DNA of 64,000 nucleotides from Gemmata massiliana (GCA_000531095.1 HG799464.1:495472-559471), one strand, 5' to 3'; positions 16,921 to 26,749 are shown, counted from the stretch's first letter. Notes: generated by a model from the sequence alone, not told the origin. Numbers and translations: made by a program.

Positions 16921-19900
16921 TCACCGGCCCGGCAGCGGGTCGGCGAGTCGACGGCAGGCGGACCGGGCTTCGCGACCGGTGGCACTGTCGGCGGGCAGCT
17001 TGGCGAGTTCCTGCAGCAACTTCTTGGCTGCGGAATCGTTTTTCATTTGTTCCAAGGCTTCGATTCCCCGCACGGCCGCTCGGTTAGCCGGAGAACTCGG
17101 TCCGATCCCGGCAACAAGGTTCTTCAACCGCGCGCGTGCTTCTGCGGACGTCGTGTTGGCCAGGGCGCTTCGCAATTCCCCTTCTAACCGCGAAGCGTGT
17201 TGGGCGAGTTCTTTGGTCGCGGCCTCGCGCATCGCGAACTGGTCGGACCCGAGGTCGGCGATCCACTGTTGAACCTGCTCGGCCGATGCCGGCGCCGTCC
17301 CCAGGCGCTCTTTCAAGAACGGCACGCTCGTGTCCGGCGCCGCGGTCAGGGTCGCAATCGCGCGGTGCGCCGCGGCCGCATCGGTCCCAGAAAGTGCGGA
17401 CCAAAGTTGATCCGCAGTCGCGCGTGCAACCGGTGCGGGCTGTTGCGGCACTGTTAAGTCCCAGACCAGTACCGTGCTGTCCATGCTCGACGAAGCTAAG
17501 CGCCGACCGTCCAGACTGAACGCGACTCCCAGGACCGAAGCGCGGTGCCCGGTGAACTTGTAGCGCTCGCGGGCGCTCACAATTTCCCAAACTCTCACGA
17601 CGCCGTCGGAGCCGGCCGAAGCCAGGGTCCGCCCGTCCGGGGCGAAGGCGAATTCCTGAAACGCCCACCCGAACGTGCGCCCGTCGAGCGGCAAAAGATC
17701 CGTTCCGTTGGGCAGATCAATTACCCGAATGTTGGATTGCGGCTCCGCCCCACCCACCGCGAGCATCCGCCCGTCGGCGGACAGCGCGACCGGCGAGCGG
17801 AACTGCTGGTGGTTCGCGTTCCGGGGCGGGGGCCAGTGCCGCTCCCGACCATCCGGCAGCGACCAAATGGTGACTCGGGTCGCGCCCTGTTCGAGCGCGG
17901 CCAGCGTTTTCCCGTCCGCCGAGAACGCCATGCTCTCCGCCTTGCACTGGTCCGATAGTTTCTTCACCTCGCGGCCCGTTCCGCGATCGAACAACGCGAC
18001 GCCGGTTGGCCCGGCAACGGCCACGAACTTCCCCTCCGGTGCGAGCGCTACCGAGCGCGTTTCGGCCGGCAGGCGCAGGTCCGCGTGTGATTTTCCTGTG
18101 ACCGCGTCCCACCGGGTGATTTTCTCGGGGGGCTTGGGTGGAAGCTCAACTAACTCGCCAACGGAAGTAGCAAGCGTTCCGTCGCTATTCAGATCGATCC
18201 CCCACACCATCTGGCGCTGCGCCAGCGAGAACTGGCGCCGGAGCCGCCCATCGGCCGTATCCCAGAGGTGAACCGTCGAACCGACAGCCTCGCTGTATGC
18301 TGCGGTCGCGAGAGTCGAACCGTCGCGAGAAAACACAACGGGGTGCACGAACCCGTCCGGCATCCCGGCCACCGCCCCCAGCTCGCGACCGGTCGCGATG
18401 TCCCAAAGCCCAACACCAAAGGGCCACGCGGTCGCGGCGCGGGTGCCGTCCGGCGATAATCGGTATGCCGTGGACCACGCACTTTCTGACGTCTTGACCG
18501 TGGGTTTGGCGGCGCGTCCGGTTTCGGGGTTCCAAAAGCGAATCTGCCCGTTTCCGACTTCGATCAGCGTCCGACCGTCCGGCGCGAAGTTGACGAAGGC
18601 GTGTGGCGCAGCGTCTTCCGCGAGCTTGCGGGTCTCGGTCCCCTTCTCTACGTCCCACACGCGCAAGCGCCGGTCCTGCCCCGCGGTCACGAGCGTTTTC
18701 CCGTCCGCGGAGAACGCGACCGAACTGACGATCTCCTTATCCACTCCAGCAGTCAGCGTGTGCTGCCGGGTACCGGTGACCAGATCCCAGACGCTCACCT
18801 CGGCCATTGGCGACCACGTCCACGACGCGAGCCGCTTCGAGTCCGCGGTGAACGCGAACCGACACCCGCGCCCGATGAGTGTTTGAGCGGTCGCGCCCGT
18901 AATTGCATCGAGCAAACGGATCTCGCGCCCCGAATCCCCGCCGCATGCGACCAACTTGCCGTCGGGGGAGAACTCGACGGTGCTCGGACCGGGGCTTTTC
19001 GACGGAACCTTCCAAAGCACTTTCGGTTCCGTGCCGGACAAGTCCCAAGCCCACACCTCTTTGATTCCCACCCCGACCAGCTGTTTCCCGTCGCGCGAAG
19101 CGCTCACGCTCCAGCACGACGAGGGCGCGTCGATCTTGCGCACCTCGCGCCCGGTCTCCGGTTCCCAGAAGTGAACCGAATCAGTGGCGTGAGCCGAAAT
19201 CAGCAACTTGCCCCCGGGACCAAACGCGACGTTCGAGATGCCGCCCGGGTTACCAATGCGGAACCGGAGCGTTCCGAGTCGGCTAAGTGCCCCCGGGGGG
19301 AGCGGATCGCCGAAGCGATCGGTTCGTGCCCCTTCGGTAGCAGCATCAATGAGACGCGAAGCGGGCGATTCGGGCGCCGCCTGACTCGGATGCTGGGAGA
19401 GGAAGACAGCCCCGACGATTGTGCTCAGCGCCGGAATTAACAATAAGCCGCACAGCTTCAATCGCGTCCAGACGGTCGTCTGCGTCACGCTGAGAGCGAG
19501 TTGAGCCGCGGTAGTTTGTGCGGGAGCCCCCGCAGCAATCGCCAGCGCCATTTCGGTTGTGTGCGCGACCAAGCCTTTCGGAACCGCAACTGCAACCGGA
19601 ACGTTGCCGAGAACGGCCGCCAGCACACTGGCCGCAACCGCCACGCCGCGCCGGGCGAGCCGATCGCGCAGGAGCTTCACACCTTGCTTCAGACGGTGAG
19701 CGGCAGCGCGATCGGTGACTCCGAGAATGCGCCCGACTTCGGCCTGTGTTTTTCCTTCGACGTAGTAGAGCGTGAGGGGGACACGGAGGCGCTCGGGCAA
19801 GCGCGACATTTCATCCGCAACAGCCGCCCGCAACTCCTCATCGGGCGTCTCGTCGGCTTGCGGAACGGCACGTTCGTGCAACCGGGATTGGGCCGCGTCT

Positions 19901-20235
19901 CGACGTTGGGCGGCCTTTCGTGCGTTGAGAGCGACTTCACGCGACACTTTCTGAAGCCAACCAGCAACGGACTCAGCCCGAACCTGAGTAGCCTTTCGCG
20001 CGAGGGCAATAAACGTGGCTTGGAACGCATCCTCCGCGTCCGCTTCGTTACCGAGAACGCGCAAACACGTGGCCCACACGGGCTTACCGTGTCGCACAAC
20101 CAGTGCGGCAAACGCCCCCTCGTCGCCGGTCGCGAACGCAGAAAGCAGTTCGCCGTCGGCGCGTGGATCGGCCCGCCACAATCCGGTCAGATCGCGGATG
20201 TGGTGAGCGAGTCCGCGGGGCACGTCCCGGGCCAT
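16921..20235 (-). CDS. ECF sigma factor fused to membrane-anchored WD40 propellers
   Basis: 1104 residues from the ATG at 20235, chosen because GGAGAG lies just before it; an ATG 19 codons upstream lacks a site. Residues ~20-190 are an ECF sigma factor: LLSAFATGDEGAFAALV, GNEADAEDAFQATFIALARK (region 2), RLPERLRVPLTLYYVEGKTQ and EVGRILGVTDRAAAHRLKQG (region 4). Then come one or two hydrophobic spans (about 200-290, including LCGLLLIPALSTIVGAVFL), about 600 residues of WD40 repeats (WEPETGREVRK, AFSADGKTLAALEQG, LVWDLTVP), and a helical C-terminal domain. I infer a membrane-tethered sigma factor with a sensory propeller on the other side of the membrane. Confidence 0.88.
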   Translation of the reverse strand: MARDVPRGLAHHIRDLTGLWRADPRADGELLSAFATGDEGAFAALVVRHGKPVWATCLRVLGNEADAEDAFQATFIALARKATQVRAESVAGWLQKVSREVALNARKAAQRRDAAQSRLHERAVPQADETPDEELRAAVADEMSRLPERLRVPLTLYYVEGKTQAEVGRILGVTDRAAAHRLKQGVKLLRDRLARRGVAVAASVLAAVLGNVPVAVAVPKGLVAHTTEMALAIAAGAPAQTTAAQLALSVTQTTVWTRLKLCGLLLIPALSTIVGAVFLSQHPSQAAPESPASRLIDAATEGARTDRFGDPLPPGALSRLGTLRFRIGNPGGISNVAFGPGGKLLISAHATDSVHFWEPETGREVRKIDAPSSCWSVSASRDGKQLVGVGIKEVWAWDLSGTEPKVLWKVPSKSPGPSTVEFSPDGKLVACGGDSGREIRLLDAITGATAQTLIGRGCRFAFTADSKRLASWTWSPMAEVSVWDLVTGTRQHTLTAGVDKEIVSSVAFSADGKTLVTAGQDRRLRVWDVEKGTETRKLAEDAAPHAFVNFAPDGRTLIEVGNGQIRFWNPETGRAAKPTVKTSESAWSTAYRLSPDGTRAATAWPFGVGLWDIATGRELGAVAGMPDGFVHPVVFSRDGSTLATAAYSEAVGSTVHLWDTADGRLRRQFSLAQRQMVWGIDLNSDGTLATSVGELVELPPKPPEKITRWDAVTGKSHADLRLPAETRSVALAPEGKFVAVAGPTGVALFDRGTGREVKKLSDQCKAESMAFSADGKTLAALEQGATRVTIWSLPDGRERHWPPPRNANHQQFRSPVALSADGRMLAVGGAEPQSNIRVIDLPNGTDLLPLDGRTFGWAFQEFAFAPDGRTLASAGSDGVVRVWEIVSARERYKFTGHRASVLGVAFSLDGRRLASSSMDSTVLVWDLTVPQQPAPVARATADQLWSALSGTDAAAAHRAIATLTAAPDTSVPFLKERLGTAPASAEQVQQWIADLGSDQFAMREAATKELAQHASRLEGELRSALANTTSAEARARLKNLVAGIGPSSPANRAAVRGIEALEQMKNDSAAKKLLQELAKLPADSATGREARSACRRLADPLPGR

Positions 20236-20455
20236 GATCTCTCCGAATGTGTAGTTCTCTTCACTCTCCTTAGTAGCCAACGACCGCCCCAAGAACCGAA
20301 ACGGAAATCGAAAAAATTATCCGAATGATTTCGGTCCAAGTCACAGGTTCCAGTGGGGTCGGTATTTGAGACGATTGCGGGCGGGAAATGCGAGATCGCA
20401 TTCCGTGACCGATCTCACGGATCAATCACGAAATGCGATCAAAACAGACCTGGGA

Positions 20456-22822
20456 TTACTTGAGGAACCAGTGCGGACCGCTGGTCCAGCCGAGCAGCCG
20501 CCGGGCGCCGTGCGGTTCTTCTGGCGATGCGGGAGCCTCAACCGGTGCGCCGCGTTCGGCTCGGGCCAGTCCGGTCAGCACCGGTTCCAGGCGCACCCGC
20601 ACGTTTTCAGGCTCGCGTTCCAGCCGCGAACGGGCCTGTGCCAGGAAAGAGTTCACAGCACCTTCGGAGGCGACCGTCAGGAAGAACACGATCTGCCGCC
20701 ACGCATACGCCGCGTTCTTCACCGCCCGGAGCCGCGACTTCCACGGCCCCGTCGTTTGCCGCGCACACCGGCAGATCCCGTCGAACACTCGAAGCGCCAA
20801 CTCCAGGCAACGCGGACGCAGCACGCCCGCCAGTTCGAGTTCCTGGAACAGCGGCGCGAGGTTGTGCGTGGTCAGGATCTGTTCCTGCTCGATAATGGTC
20901 CCGTTCCGCGCAACAAAACTCCCCGAACCACTCGGCCCGGCCAGTTCGGTACACAGCGCCACGAACCCCGGCGAGGTGGGCGCGCCCCAACGCGACGGCT
21001 TTACGTCATCGAGTGCGCGCACGCGGGCGAACGGCACACCGTAGTACCGCTCGTACAGTGTCCCTTCGAGAACCCCGGCCGCGATCTGTGCGGCTTGCAG
21101 GAACTTCTCGGAGAACGTGCCCATGAAGATGTCGGCCGCGATCTCGTCCACGATCGGCACCTTCAGACCCGCACTCTCCACCAGCGCGCGGACCTCCTGC
21201 AACAGCTTGTTGGGCAGGATCTGTTGTGGGAACCCGGTGAGAGCTGCCGCGATCAACTCTTCCAGCGCTAATCGCGCCTGGCGCTGAGTATCGGCGGTGT
21301 TGGTTCGCAAACGATCGATCGCACGCACCCACGGTAATTCTTCCAACTTCACCTGGCTCTGAAGGTTCAGAAGGAGCAGCGACCGCCGGCGCCGGAACGC
21401 GGTGTAAATGTCCACGTACAGTCGGCGCAGTTCCGGGTCGGAGATACCCGCGGCCCGAATCTGCGACGTGAGTTGCGGGACGACGCGCGCGAGCGCCTCC
21501 GCCGACGGAATAATGCCTTCCGCCATCAGGACCGGCAGCGGCGCATCGAGCGCCCGACGAACCTTCCGCGCGAGCGGTTCCGACACGCCCGCTCCTACGG
21601 GCACACCAAATTGCTGAGATTCACTCTCGGTGAAAGGAGCAAGCACCGCGTCGAGCGTGGGCAGACCTTCGGAAGCGGGGAACTCCGCCAGACGCTTCAC
21701 GAGAACGCGGGCCAGTTCGTGCCGCCCCGGAGCGGCGACTTGTCGGGCGTGAAAGGCGCGCCGCTCCCGTTCGCGCTCCGAACCAGGCGCGCCGCGTCGA
21801 GAAACGATCCCGGCCAGGATCGTGCGAATACGACCAACATCACGGCCAGTTAATCGGCGCGGATCGTTCACGCACTGTGCCAAGTGAGTGCGGAGCGTAG
21901 CGAACCCGTCCTTGGGCGAATCGGGCGACTTGCACAGGTGGTGTGTGGCACGCAACGTCCGGTAGTCGTTCAGCACCTCCTTGGCGCGTTCGGTCCAGCC
22001 GGTTGGGTAGTGCTGACAGGGCCAACCGCCCTCCACGCGATACTTACCATCGAGTTCGCGGTGAAGCGTCGGGAGCGGCCCCTCGACCGTTTCCGCGAAC
22101 AGTGCCACGACGCGATCATAGAGTGGTTGCCAGACGAGTACGGCCTCTTTCTGCTGTTCCGTGCGCGCACTCGGCTCGACCGCTTCCAACTGTGCAACGG
22201 TCGCGCCGACGTTCTGAAGGTGAACGACAGTGCCCGTAGTTTGCGGGCGCGTATCCGGAATGGGGTAGAATCGAAGTTGTGTGAAATGAGCCCCGATCGC
22301 GTCGAGAATTTTGCGCGCATCATCCACGCGATCGTGCGAAACGAGCCACGCAACGGCGAGCAGCGCGCCCTCTTCCGGGACGTTGACGCGATAGCACCCG
22401 TTCGCGAGCATGCGCCGGAGTTCGGCCAGCCCGTCTTCACTCAGGAAATAGGCGTTGAGCGCCGCGCGCTCGGTACCCGGTTCCACATTCGGTAACCGAG
22501 CGAGCATGCGATGCTCGTGGAGTTGGAGCGGGCCGCCGGCCAAAAGCTTACCCGTAGCGAACCCACCGGTCACCACTTCGAGCGTCGCCCACGTCGGGGT
22601 TCGCGGAACCGGAGTGCGCGAGCCGATCCGGAGTACGCCCGAGAGCATCCCCTGAAACACCTGCGTCCACGCCGCCACTTTGCGCACCGCGCGGGCACGT
22701 ACCCCGGCGTTCGCGTGGGATTGGCTCGTCGTGAGTGCGCGCGCAAGTTGGCCGAATGCGTAACCGGAATTGGCCCCGATCGGCGCGGTCGCTTCCGGTT
22801 CGGGAACGAGTGGGGATTGCAT
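20456..22822 (-). CDS. large uncharacterised alpha-helical protein
   Basis: 788 residues from the ATG at 22822, which has GGAGG five nt upstream; an earlier in-frame ATG (22837) has no such site. I do not recognise a characterised domain. No signal peptide, transmembrane span, Walker motif or obvious nuclease motif is visible. It is rich in Arg, Leu and Ala with long helical stretches; distinctive blocks include LNAYFLSEDGL, GWPCQHYPTGWTERAKEVL, FRRRRSLLLLNLQSQVKLEE, VDEIAADIFMGTFSEKFLQA and GTIIEQEQILTTHNLAPLF. The last blocks look strongly constrained. It stands alone between the sigma-WD40 gene and a divergent serine hydrolase. A cytoplasmic protein of unknown function. Confidence 0.7.
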   Translation of the reverse strand: MQSPLVPEPEATAPIGANSGYAFGQLARALTTSQSHANAGVRARAVRKVAAWTQVFQGMLSGVLRIGSRTPVPRTPTWATLEVVTGGFATGKLLAGGPLQLHEHRMLARLPNVEPGTERAALNAYFLSEDGLAELRRMLANGCYRVNVPEEGALLAVAWLVSHDRVDDARKILDAIGAHFTQLRFYPIPDTRPQTTGTVVHLQNVGATVAQLEAVEPSARTEQQKEAVLVWQPLYDRVVALFAETVEGPLPTLHRELDGKYRVEGGWPCQHYPTGWTERAKEVLNDYRTLRATHHLCKSPDSPKDGFATLRTHLAQCVNDPRRLTGRDVGRIRTILAGIVSRRGAPGSERERERRAFHARQVAAPGRHELARVLVKRLAEFPASEGLPTLDAVLAPFTESESQQFGVPVGAGVSEPLARKVRRALDAPLPVLMAEGIIPSAEALARVVPQLTSQIRAAGISDPELRRLYVDIYTAFRRRRSLLLLNLQSQVKLEELPWVRAIDRLRTNTADTQRQARLALEELIAAALTGFPQQILPNKLLQEVRALVESAGLKVPIVDEIAADIFMGTFSEKFLQAAQIAAGVLEGTLYERYYGVPFARVRALDDVKPSRWGAPTSPGFVALCTELAGPSGSGSFVARNGTIIEQEQILTTHNLAPLFQELELAGVLRPRCLELALRVFDGICRCARQTTGPWKSRLRAVKNAAYAWRQIVFFLTVASEGAVNSFLAQARSRLEREPENVRVRLEPVLTGLARAERGAPVEAPASPEEPHGARRLLGWTSGPHWFLK

Positions 22823-23002
22823 TGCGACCTCCGCCATTAAAACAAGAAACCAGTTGTCAACGTGACACCGCGCCGGCTAGCAGGTTCGCGCTGAAGTGGT
22901 GCCACTAGCCGCGGTCCGTTCCCGGGGCTAAGCCGATGACGTCCCGCCTTCAGTCAACCGGAACGCGGGGCGCCCCCTCCCCTCTCTTCTGAGGCCCACG
23001 CT

Positions 23003-24466
23003 ATGAGAACTCTCGCCGGCGTTGCACTGCTCGCGCTGACCGCGCTCCCTGCGGCCGGGGCGGACCTGCCGCGCAGCAGCCCCGAGGCCCAGGGCGTTTC
23101 GTCCCCGGCCCTCCGCGCGTTCATCGAAGCGGCAGACAAGGACATCGACGCGCTCCACAGTTTCATGCTCGTCCGCCACGGTCACGTTGTCGCCGAGGGG
23201 TGGTGGGGGCCGTATGCGGCCGAAACCCCGCACATGCTGTTCTCGCTGAGCAAGAGTTTCACCTCGACGGCGGTCGGGTTGGCCGCGGCCGAAGGAAAAC
23301 TGAGCGCGGACGACCCGGTGCTGAAGTTCTTCCCCAACGAGGCCCCGGCCGACCCTTCGACTAACCTCAAAGCCATGCGCCTGAGCGACCTGCTCCGTAT
23401 GTCCACCGGCCACCAGACCGAACCGCCGCGCAAGGCGAGCGAATCGTGGGCCAAGACGTTCCTCGCGCAGTCGGTCCCGTTCAAGCCGGGCACCCACTTC
23501 CTCTATAACACGTCGGCCACGTACATGCTCTCGGCCGCGGTGCAGCAGGCGACGGGCCAAACCGTGCTCGACTACCTGAAGCCGCGCCTCTTCGACCCGC
23601 TGGGCATTGCGAAGCCGACATGGGAACTGAGTCCGCAGGGCATCTCGACCGGTGGGTACGGCCTGAGCGTGCGGACCGAGGACATCGCCAAATTCGGGCA
23701 GCTCTATCTGCAAAAGGGCAAGTGGAACGGCAAGCAACTGGTGCCGGAGGCGTGGGTCGAGGCCGCGACCGCCCGGCAAACGTCCAACGGGAGCAACCCC
23801 AAGAGCGACTGGGACCAGGGGTACGGTTACCAGTTCTGGCGGTGCCGCAACGGGGCCTATCGCGGCGACGGGGCGTTCGGGCAATACTGCATCGTGCTCC
23901 CCGAACAGGACGCGGTCATCGCCATCACCTCTGGCGTCAAGGACATGCAAGCGGTGCTGAACCTGGTCTGGGACAAGCTCCTTCCTGCCATGAAATCGGG
24001 GGCACTTACAGCCGACGAGGACGCTGCGAAGAAGCTCGCGAGTACGCTAAAAGGTCTGGCACTGCGCACACCAGAAGGTAAGGCATCCGCGCCCAAAGTC
24101 GCGGGCAAGAAGTTCGCGTTCCCGAGCAACGACGGGAAGCTCGAATCCGTGGTGCTGGAAAACGGAAAAGACGGCGCGGTCACATTGGTAGCCCGCGTTG
24201 GGGGAACAGACCGGCGCATCGAGTGCGGGGCGGGATCGTGGGTGAAGGGCCGCACCGCCTGGGGGCGTTTGCCGGAACAACCGTGCGCGGCGGCCGGCGC
24301 CTGGACCGCGGACGATACGTTCACGGCGAAAATCTGCTTCACCGAAACCCCGTTCATCACGACCGTGCGCTTGAAATTTACAGGGAGCGAAGTGCGGTAC
24401 GAGACCGAGGCAAACGTGGGCTTCGGGCCAACGAAGGAAGCCGCACTCGTCGGGAAGTCGGAGTAA
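23003..24466 (+). CDS. exported serine hydrolase (class C beta-lactamase family)
   Basis: 487 residues with signal peptide (MRTLAGVALLALTALPAAGA). Class C/PBP-like motifs: SLSKSF (SxxK nucleophile) near residue 82, YNTSATYML (YxN) near 167, and a C-terminal GDGAFGQYCIVLPEQDAVIA block in the place of the HxG/KTG strand. An extra C-terminal domain of about 130 residues follows (GRLPEQPCAAAGAWTADDTF), of the lipocalin-like kind found behind many such hydrolases. Acts in the periplasm or outside on an ester, amide or D-amino acid peptide. Not evidence of beta-lactam resistance by itself. Confidence 0.87.
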   Translation: MRTLAGVALLALTALPAAGADLPRSSPEAQGVSSPALRAFIEAADKDIDALHSFMLVRHGHVVAEGWWGPYAAETPHMLFSLSKSFTSTAVGLAAAEGKLSADDPVLKFFPNEAPADPSTNLKAMRLSDLLRMSTGHQTEPPRKASESWAKTFLAQSVPFKPGTHFLYNTSATYMLSAAVQQATGQTVLDYLKPRLFDPLGIAKPTWELSPQGISTGGYGLSVRTEDIAKFGQLYLQKGKWNGKQLVPEAWVEAATARQTSNGSNPKSDWDQGYGYQFWRCRNGAYRGDGAFGQYCIVLPEQDAVIAITSGVKDMQAVLNLVWDKLLPAMKSGALTADEDAAKKLASTLKGLALRTPEGKASAPKVAGKKFAFPSNDGKLESVVLENGKDGAVTLVARVGGTDRRIECGAGSWVKGRTAWGRLPEQPCAAAGAWTADDTFTAKICFTETPFITTVRLKFTGSEVRYETEANVGFGPTKEAALVGKSE

Positions 24467-24570
24467 GCGAAGTGTCGCGGCCTCTCTCGACGAGACGCGA
24501 CCGGCCGGTGTTGGCACATAGATTGCACCAAGTAATTCTGCCCATCGCCTGCATTGATGGAGAGCAGATC

Positions 24571-24783
24571 ATGGCCAAGAAAAACAACACCGGCCCGGTA
24601 CCCGCTAGCAACCAGACGAGTACCGGAAATCCACTCGACGAGCCGAACTACGAGGAACCGTACCAGGACGAATCTGGGAAGACCGCTGCCCCTCAAAGCG
24701 AACAGGGCCTGAAGAGGGGTAGGAGCTCGGACGACGCGACACGGCTCAGTAGTGCCAAGCGGGAAGAAACGCGCCCGATGTAA
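24571..24783 (+). CDS. small hydrophilic hypothetical protein
   Basis: 70 residues from the ATG at 24571 with GGAGAG 6 nt before it. Strongly charged and probably disordered (MAKKNNTGPVPASNQ at the start, KREETRPM at the end). No homologue recognised. A terminator-like hairpin follows at 24802-24832, which supports a real transcription unit. Confidence 0.6.
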   Translation: MAKKNNTGPVPASNQTSTGNPLDEPNYEEPYQDESGKTAAPQSEQGLKRGRSSDDATRLSSAKREETRPM

Positions 24784-24801
24784 GCGAGTGACCCGGTAAG
24801 G

Positions 24802-24832
24802 ATAAAGCCGCGGAGGACGTCCGCGGCTTTAT
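24802..24832 (+). terminator. intrinsic terminator hairpin
   Basis: ATAAAGCCGCGGA (24802-24814) pairs perfectly with TCCGCGGCTTTAT (24820-24832) around a 5-nt loop; the right arm ends in a T-rich stretch. It sits 19 bp after the small gene ending at 24783. Confidence 0.8.
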
Positions 24833-24929
24833 TCGTTTGAATAACCGCAACTAGAATCGGCCTTGCGTAAAGTTCGCATGCTGTCTAAATGGCCTCCCGT
24901 CGAATCCGTTCCCCCATCGGAGGCCGACC

Positions 24930-25313
24930 ATGAAGCGCCGTTATCTGATCGCCGCGAGTGCCGCCTTACTGACCGTGGTTGGAGTGACCATCGCTCAACA
25001 GCCGCCTGCGACGAGACCAAACACACCTCCGGCATTTCCGAAGCCAGCCGCAGTCGAACAGATACCCGCATTCGGTGGTCCCGCCCAATTGACACCCCTC
25101 GTCGAATCTAACCCAGAAGAGTTGTCCATCGAGCAACTACTGGAGACGGTGAAGAATCTCCGGGCACAAAAGGCCGAGTTGGAGAAACGGGAACAAGCCT
25201 TCATGAAGGTGCTCACCAAGAAAACCAACAAGGTGAAGGAAGAGATCGACGGCCTGAACGGAACCGTCACGCCGGTCGCTCCTCCGGCACCCGCGGTTCC
25301 CACACCGCCGTAG
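24930..25313 (+). CDS. small exported coiled-coil protein
   Basis: 127 residues; CGGAGG at 24918-24923 precedes the ATG. Signal peptide MKRRYLIAASAALLTVVGVT with a probable cut after TIAQ, a Pro-rich stretch, then a charged helical part likely to form a coiled coil (LRAQKAELEKREQAFMKVL) and a Pro-rich tail. No enzyme motif. Function unknown; location periplasm or outer surface. A hairpin follows at 25400-25429. Confidence 0.65.
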   Translation: MKRRYLIAASAALLTVVGVTIAQQPPATRPNTPPAFPKPAAVEQIPAFGGPAQLTPLVESNPEELSIEQLLETVKNLRAQKAELEKREQAFMKVLTKKTNKVKEEIDGLNGTVTPVAPPAPAVPTPP

Positions 25314-25345
25314 TACAACTCGTCCGGAATCGTTCCCACAGTCGA

Positions 25346-26749
25346 TCAGCCCATCGCGCCCAAAGCGGCGCAGCCGTAGTACAAGAAAATTGCCACGAAG
25401 AAGAAGCCGCGATTCGTTCGCGGCTTCTTTCGTTTCCTCCGGGCACTTACACCGCTTAGCTCGATGACACTGCGGAGGTTTCCTTCCGACCTCTCCGGAG
25501 CGGCTTGCGCTTCGTCACTTTCCTGCGGTTCCGAAGGCGTCGACGCGGCTTCCGGCGCGATCACAGCCGCGGCCCGGCGCCCCACTAGCAGCACGACCAA
25601 CCCGCATACGGCCGTAACTGCAAAGATGACGATGATCGGGAAGCTGTCTTGGGGCGTCGCAGCGCTAATGCCGACCGAGATCAGCGCGCCGAACCCGAGC
25701 TGGAAGAACCCGAGCAGAGCGGACGCGCTCCCGGCGTTCTTGGTAAACGGCGACAGGGCCAGAGCCGATGCGTTCGGATTAGTCAGCCCCACGCACGAGA
25801 GGAACACGAACAGCAGTGCCAGCGTTTCGCCCAGCCCCCACCACCCCACAGCGGCGCCCGCCACAAACACGAGCGCCGTCACGACCTGACCGGACAGCGC
25901 GCGAAAGAAGATCGTCTCGCTGGTAGCCCACCGGAGCAGCACCACGTTCACCTGGCTCGCACCGATGAACCCCACCGCCAGAACCGCGAAGATGATGCTG
26001 AAGGTGCCTTCACTCAGGCGGAAGCCGCTGATGAAGATGATCGGCGAACCGGCCACGTAAGTGAACAGCCCCGCGAACGACAGCGCACCCGCGAACGCAT
26101 ACGTCGCGAACCGCGGGTGCCGGATGATGGTGAGGTACTCGGCCACGATCGGACCGGGCTTCAGCGAGATACTCGTGTCCGGCTTGTGGCCCTCGGGCAA
26201 GAGGAACTGGATCAGCGCCAGGATCACGCCCACGATCACTGCCATCACCAGAAACACGGACTTCCAGCCCGCCGCCGCGACCATCACCCAGCCGATACTC
26301 GGCGCCAAAAGTGGCGAGACCGCGATGAACAGGAACAGGCGCGAGAGCACCTTGGCGCTGTCCTTCGCCGGGAAGAAGTCGCGCACCATCGCGATCGACG
26401 CGACTTGTGCGACGCATCCGCCAATCGCTTGAACGAACCGCAGCGCGATGAGCGTGTTCGCGTCGGGCGCCAGCGCGCACCCGATCGATGCGAGCACAAA
26501 TAGTCCCAACCCGAACAGTAACGGCCGTTTGCGCCCGAATCGGTCGAGGAGCGGGCCGTAGAACACTTGCCCCAGCGCCAGCCCGATGAAGTAACTTGAC
26601 AGAGTGAGCGCAATGACCGTCGGTTCTACCGCGAGTTCCGTGGCGATCTGCTCGAACGCCGGCAGGTACATGTCGATCGCGAACGGGCTGATAACGCTGA
26701 GGGCACCGAGCAACGAGATAATGAACAGGTTCGATCGCTTGGCTGGCAA
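25346..26749 (-). CDS. Bcr/CflA-type MFS drug exporter
   Basis: 467 residues from a TTG at 26749 with GGAG 5 nt upstream. Twelve hydrophobic spans; family features are AIDMYLPAFEQIA near residue 24, YGPLLDRFGRKRPLL (MFS loop 2-3 signature) near 64 and a second-half GASQVNVVLL. The core ends about residue 400. The remaining tail (ASTPSEPQESDEAQ then KKPRTNRGFFFVAIFLYYGC) is not part of the family. It is translated across the hairpin at 25400-25429, which suggests that an original stop codon was lost. Family role is proton-driven efflux of drugs or small metabolites. Confidence 0.88.
   Translation of the reverse strand: MPAKRSNLFIISLLGALSVISPFAIDMYLPAFEQIATELAVEPTVIALTLSSYFIGLALGQVFYGPLLDRFGRKRPLLFGLGLFVLASIGCALAPDANTLIALRFVQAIGGCVAQVASIAMVRDFFPAKDSAKVLSRLFLFIAVSPLLAPSIGWVMVAAAGWKSVFLVMAVIVGVILALIQFLLPEGHKPDTSISLKPGPIVAEYLTIIRHPRFATYAFAGALSFAGLFTYVAGSPIIFISGFRLSEGTFSIIFAVLAVGFIGASQVNVVLLRWATSETIFFRALSGQVVTALVFVAGAAVGWWGLGETLALLFVFLSCVGLTNPNASALALSPFTKNAGSASALLGFFQLGFGALISVGISAATPQDSFPIIVIFAVTAVCGLVVLLVGRRAAAVIAPEAASTPSEPQESDEAQAAPERSEGNLRSVIELSGVSARRKRKKPRTNRGFFFVAIFLYYGCAALGAMG
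25400..25429 (+). terminator. hairpin terminator between convergent genes
   Basis: GAAGAAGCCGCGA (25400-25412) and TCGCGGCTTCTT (25418-25429) form a GC-rich stem with an A/T-rich foot. It lies after the small exported protein gene but inside the 3' end of the convergent MFS frame, so it can serve both strands only if the MFS gene really stops earlier. Confidence 0.7.

Noticed and set aside
22838-22875. TTGACA upstream of the uncharacterised protein on the minus strand
   Set aside because: No -10 at an acceptable distance; the T-rich run that follows overlaps the start codon region.
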